Assembly (NCBI GenBank): GCA_016935715.1
Contig: JAFGQJ010000383.1
Location: 1 to 8,341 of the forward strand
Length of the DNA: 8,341 bases
Direction of reading: 5' to 3'
Origin: Spirochaetales bacterium
GTDB lineage: Bacteria; Spirochaetota; Spirochaetia; SZUA-6; DRHE01
Part shown: piece by piece, positions 5,599 to 8,341 of the stretch
Layout of the letters: the number at the start of each line of letters is the position of its first letter
Numbering within the stretch: position 1 is the stretch's first letter
The notes under the pieces: generated by a model
Database searches by the model: none
What the model was told of the DNA's origin: nothing
Seen by the model: the letters and a program-made list of their open reading frames with translations, nothing else
Translations under genes and position numbers: made by a program

Positions 5599-7809
5599 AT
5601 GAGACGTTCGTTTCGCGCTCCGGCGATCGCGGCCCTGGTCTCCGGCGCCATGCTGGCTGTTCTGTGGAGCTGTACGACCCCGCCGGACGGAGCGCCGGCT
5701 GAAGCCTCCGCTTCGTCGCCCGAAGCCCCGGTCCAGGCTAAGCTCGAACCCCCGGCTCGTCCCGCTTCCCTTACAGAGGCCGAAGCCGTGGCCGGCTACT
5801 ACCTGGGCGATCTGGAGGCCGCGGAGGCGGCGTACCGCGGAATCCTGGATCGAAGGCCCGGCGACCGCAGTGCACGGCTCAACCTGGTCCAGGTGCTCCG
5901 GGAAGCCGGGCGGCACCTGGGAGCGCTGAAGGAACTCGAGGTTCTCCTCGCGGCTGCAGCTCCGGATTCCCTTCGGAACCGCCAATCCCTGTCTATAGCC
6001 GCGGCCCAGACGGCACTGTTCGCCGGGCTGCCGCAGCGGGTCCTCGGCTACCTCGAGGTGTTCCCGGAGGCGACGGTCCCCGGAGAGCCTGCTTCCCATG
6101 CCCGGGCAGCCTCGGCATTGGCTTCGGACGCGGTCGATCTTCTCGCCGAAGCCCTCTACCTGAAGGGCCTGGCTTTGATCGACCTGGAACGTATTCCCGA
6201 GGCTGCCCGGGCCCTGGCCGCCTCCCTGGAGCGCCGCAGCTATCAACCCCTGGCCTGGCTCCGTCTGGGGACTCTCCACCAGGAAATGGGCCTTCCCGAG
6301 GAGGCCGAGCCGGAGCTGCTCGAGGCGCTGTCGCAGGATCGGAATCTCACGCAGGCCTTCTTGCACCTGGCGCGCATCTATATGGCCGACGGAAGGACAG
6401 AGAAGGCCTACGGGCTGCTGCGCCGGGCTGAACGCGCCCTGCCCGGAAACCCGGAGGTGCCCGCGCTTCTCGCGGAGCTGCTGGCCGCGCATCCCGAGCT
6501 GACCGCCCGGGCCCGCGTGGAGCGGGAGCTCAGGCGGGAAGCGGCGGAGCCGAAGAAGGCCGATTCCCTTCCCAGCGATCGCGCCTCCATTCCTGCCGTC
6601 CGAGTCGGTCTGGCCGAGAACGTTCAGGAGCTCTACCTCAAGACCGGCGGCCCTTTCCGAATCGAAAGCGCAGGTGAAGGGATGCGCGCAGGCGGAGAGG
6701 CCGGCATGATCGTGATGCTCCGTCTCGGGGACAGCGCCTGCCTTCAGGCGCTGGACCGTCGCGGCGAGTTGCTCGCGGAGTACCAGGGTGAGGTCCGCCT
6801 CTCCTACCTCGATCCGGCGGATACCACGATTCTCTTCGACGTGAGCTACGGGCAGAGCAGCTTTTGGGCAGGGAGCGAGGACCGAATGTACCGGGGGATC
6901 ATCGAGGCCACGCCCCACCCCGGAGGAATCACGGTGGTCAACGAGCTGACGATCGAGGAGTATCTGTACTCGGTACTGCCCTCGGAGATGCCCTCATCCT
7001 GGCCGGCGGCGGCGCTGCAGGCCCAGGCGGTGGCGGCCCGGAGCTACACCCTGGCCAACCTGGGCCGGTTCGCGGAACGGGGATTCGATCTGATGGGCTC
7101 GGTGGTCTCGGCGGCATACCGGGGCATGGGAAGCGAGAACCCTACGGTCCGGGCCGCCTTGGACGCCACCCGGGGGCTGCTGCTGCTTCAGCCGGGGGAT
7201 CAGAGGAAGCCCCTTTCCGCCTTCTACTCCGCCAACTGCGGCGGGCACACCGAAACCACCGAATTCGTATGGGGCTTCCCCTCCCAATTCCCGGCGAGGG
7301 CTGACCTGCTTCTGCCTCCCCGATCCGATCCCCTGCCCCCGGCGGACCTGGCCAGCTGGCTGGCCGAGCGCCCCGTGACCTTCAGCTCCCATCCCAGCTA
7401 CTCCAACCGCAGCGCCTACCGCTGGAGGCTGTGGGTGCCGCGGGAGGAGATCGAGGCCCGGCTGGGCCTGGGTGAGACCCTGGGCTCCGTGCTGGCCATC
7501 ACGGCGGTGCGGCGGGGGGCCAGCGGCCGCATCCCGGAGGTCCGGATCCGAGGCAGCGCGGGCGACGCCACGGTCAAGTGGGACGCGATCCGCTGGAAGC
7601 TCGGGGGTCTGCGCAGCAACCTGTTCGTGGTGGAGCCCAAGCTCGGTACGGACGGCCTGCCGGAGTACTTCGTGTTCACCGGCGCCGGCTGGGGCCACGG
7701 AGTGGGCATGTGCCAGAGCGGTGCCGCGGGCATGGCCTCGGTGGGCTTCGACGCCCGGGCGATCCTGCGCCACTACTACGGCGAAGCAAAGCTGGAGCTC
7801 GCCTACTGA
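5599..7809 (+). CDS. TPR-repeat lipoprotein with SpoIID/LytB domain, probable peptidoglycan lytic enzyme
   Basis: 736 residues. The signal peptide (MRRSFR, hydrophobic core) ends in the lipobox LWSC at Cys25, followed by a Pro/Ala/Ser/Glu-rich linker to about 55. Residues about 58-122 and 180-310 form TPR-like helix pairs (for example YYLGDLEAAEAAYRGIL and LRLGTLHQEMGLPEEAE), probably a protein-binding scaffold. Residues about 430-735 are a SpoIID/LytB domain: NELTIEEYLYSVLPSEMPSS with the probable catalytic Glu463, AQAVAARSYTL, SANCGGHTETTEFVWG (C547, H550), and the C-terminal GWGHGVGMCQSGAAG (H700). Bacillus SpoIID is a lytic transglycosylase acting on glycan strands stripped of stem peptides; by homology this protein should cut such strands in the periplasm. 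No sporulation genes are nearby, so a role in cell-wall remodelling or division is more likely (inference). It appears to be transcribed alone from the 190-base gap before it. Confidence 0.9.
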   Translation: MRRSFRAPAIAALVSGAMLAVLWSCTTPPDGAPAEASASSPEAPVQAKLEPPARPASLTEAEAVAGYYLGDLEAAEAAYRGILDRRPGDRSARLNLVQVLREAGRHLGALKELEVLLAAAAPDSLRNRQSLSIAAAQTALFAGLPQRVLGYLEVFPEATVPGEPASHARAASALASDAVDLLAEALYLKGLALIDLERIPEAARALAASLERRSYQPLAWLRLGTLHQEMGLPEEAEPELLEALSQDRNLTQAFLHLARIYMADGRTEKAYGLLRRAERALPGNPEVPALLAELLAAHPELTARARVERELRREAAEPKKADSLPSDRASIPAVRVGLAENVQELYLKTGGPFRIESAGEGMRAGGEAGMIVMLRLGDSACLQALDRRGELLAEYQGEVRLSYLDPADTTILFDVSYGQSSFWAGSEDRMYRGIIEATPHPGGITVVNELTIEEYLYSVLPSEMPSSWPAAALQAQAVAARSYTLANLGRFAERGFDLMGSVVSAAYRGMGSENPTVRAALDATRGLLLLQPGDQRKPLSAFYSANCGGHTETTEFVWGFPSQFPARADLLLPPRSDPLPPADLASWLAERPVTFSSHPSYSNRSAYRWRLWVPREEIEARLGLGETLGSVLAITAVRRGASGRIPEVRIRGSAGDATVKWDAIRWKLGGLRSNLFVVEPKLGTDGLPEYFVFTGAGWGHGVGMCQSGAAGMASVGFDARAILRHYYGEAKLELAY

Positions 7810-8089
7810 GGCGGCAAGCGGCTATCTGAGCACGCCCCGAGAGCTCCGACCACTGCTAATCACACTACAGGCAGGAAATGAGTTCCGATTTCAGGCAGCT
7901 TCACACGGGGTTGATCCGAGTTTGCCGCATATTGCATATATAGGCATCTAAAACATGGCGCATCTTGTGGCACACTTCGCCCCCCAGGGCAGCTTCGATT
8001 GGTGCCTCCTCGAAAGTAATCAAACAGTCTGTGTTCCCCTGCCTGCTCGCATAATTGGGAGCGCATCGAAGAAGTAGGTACACGAGCGC
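7810..8089. other. Intergenic region without a recognised gene
   Basis: About 280 bases between the SpoIID-like gene and the transposase fragment. It is less GC-rich than the preceding gene, with an AT-rich patch around 7928-7955. Short minus-strand frames exist (for example 7901-8083), but their products resemble no family I know. I see no clear terminator hairpin and no terminal inverted repeat. Because the stretch lies downstream of the transposase stop, one end of that insertion element may fall within it; the boundary cannot be placed without the other end. Confidence 0.4.
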
Positions 8090-8341
8090 TCACGCGGCCC
8101 TCCGGAGGGTGTGGCGGAAATCCTGCAGAAATCGCTGGCTGGCCAGTGAGGTGCGGATCTGCAGCATCCCTTCGGCCCCGGACTCCGACCACGTCATCCC
8201 ACCCTGTTTCATCCGAGCTCCGATGACGTTCTTGCAGCTGCTTTCCACGGTCCCGCTTCCGATCGGCAGCTTCATCGCACGATAGAGGTCATAGCGCATC
8301 CGCTCTCTGTTCTCTTCGAAGTAGGTGATCTCACCCTGCAC
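8090..8341 (-). CDS. Transposase C-terminal fragment, probably ISKra4-like (partial at window edge)
   Basis: 83 codons on the minus strand, entering from the right edge and ending at TGA 8092-8090. The GTG at the edge is probably internal, because the sequence reads straight into a conserved domain. The signature is YFEENRERMRYDLYRAMKLPIGSGTVESSCKNVIG, then ARMKQGGMTWS and 'GAEGMLQIRT'. 'RMrY..yr..gLPIGSG.vE..cK..v..R.K..GM.Ws..GA...l.lR' is how ISKra4-family and related DDE transposases end, and the Glu in GSGTVE is probably the last acidic residue of the catalytic triad. Whether the element is intact cannot be judged, since the 5' part is outside the window. An ISL3- or ISLre2-related family is an alternative assignment. 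Confidence 0.75.
   Translation of the reverse strand: MQGEITYFEENRERMRYDLYRAMKLPIGSGTVESSCKNVIGARMKQGGMTWSESGAEGMLQIRTSLASQRFLQDFRHTLRRAA

Noticed and set aside
5581..6918. Minus-strand open frame (445 codons) opposite the SpoIID-like gene
   Set aside because: Shadow of a GC-rich gene; the plus-strand product has a lipobox, TPR repeats and SpoIID motifs.
610..7885. A 13-base match (GGAAATGAGTTCC) near 610 and near 7873
   Set aside because: A single match of this length is roughly expected by chance in a window of this size, and the contexts are unrelated.
7901..8083. Minus-strand frame of 60 codons between the SpoIID-like gene and the transposase
   Set aside because: No recognised motif, no clear ribosome binding site, and no family resemblance; not supported as a gene.
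1..8341. CRISPR array, tRNA, rRNA, phage attachment site or toxin domain downstream of the Hint domain
   Set aside because: No regularly spaced repeats, no tRNA-like cloverleaf or rRNA sequence, and no recognisable toxin fold after the Hint domain were seen.

Overview
The window is GC-rich bacterial DNA carrying cell-envelope genes, small metabolic genes and transposase fragments at both edges. Two lipoprotein signal peptides with clear lipoboxes, and a peptidoglycan-directed SpoIID/LytB-type enzyme fused to TPR repeats, point to a bacterium with an elaborate lipoprotein envelope. The combination would fit a spirochaete-like diderm, but that is inference only and nothing here fixes the taxon.

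Layout, left to right. (1) Positions 1-245, minus strand, hold a chimeric open frame that runs off the left edge. Its start matches the N-terminus of a threonine-dehydratase/EutB-type PLP enzyme; after about 33 codons it continues in frame into the C-terminal part of an IS91-type transposase. (2) Divergent from it are two translationally coupled genes (353-2449 and 2446-3054). The first is a 698-residue lipoprotein with a complete-looking Hint (Hedgehog/intein) autoprocessing domain and a DUF4349-like domain, flanked by two copies of an unrecognised module. The second is a smaller exported DUF4349-like protein. (3) Positions 3168-4812 hold an amidohydrolase-family enzyme followed by a small cupin; the amidohydrolase is less GC-rich than its neighbours and has its own promoter-like -10 box. 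(4) A convergent GNAT acetyltransferase lies at 4860-5408. (5) Positions 5599-7809 encode a large lipoprotein with TPR repeats and a SpoIID/LytB domain, probably a peptidoglycan glycan-strand lytic enzyme in the periplasm. (6) About 280 bases without a recognisable gene are followed by the C-terminal part of a DDE transposase, probably ISKra4-like, running off the right edge.

The most interesting item is the Hint-containing lipoprotein. The Hint domain keeps the usual catalytic residues (Cys1, TxxH, terminal His-Asn), but the next residue is Gly rather than Cys/Ser/Thr, and no toxin follows it. Instead it separates an N-terminal module from a DUF4349 domain, and a diverged copy of the N-terminal module closes the protein. 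This suggests an envelope protein cut, or less likely spliced, by itself after export, with the neighbouring DUF4349 paralogue as a possible partner.
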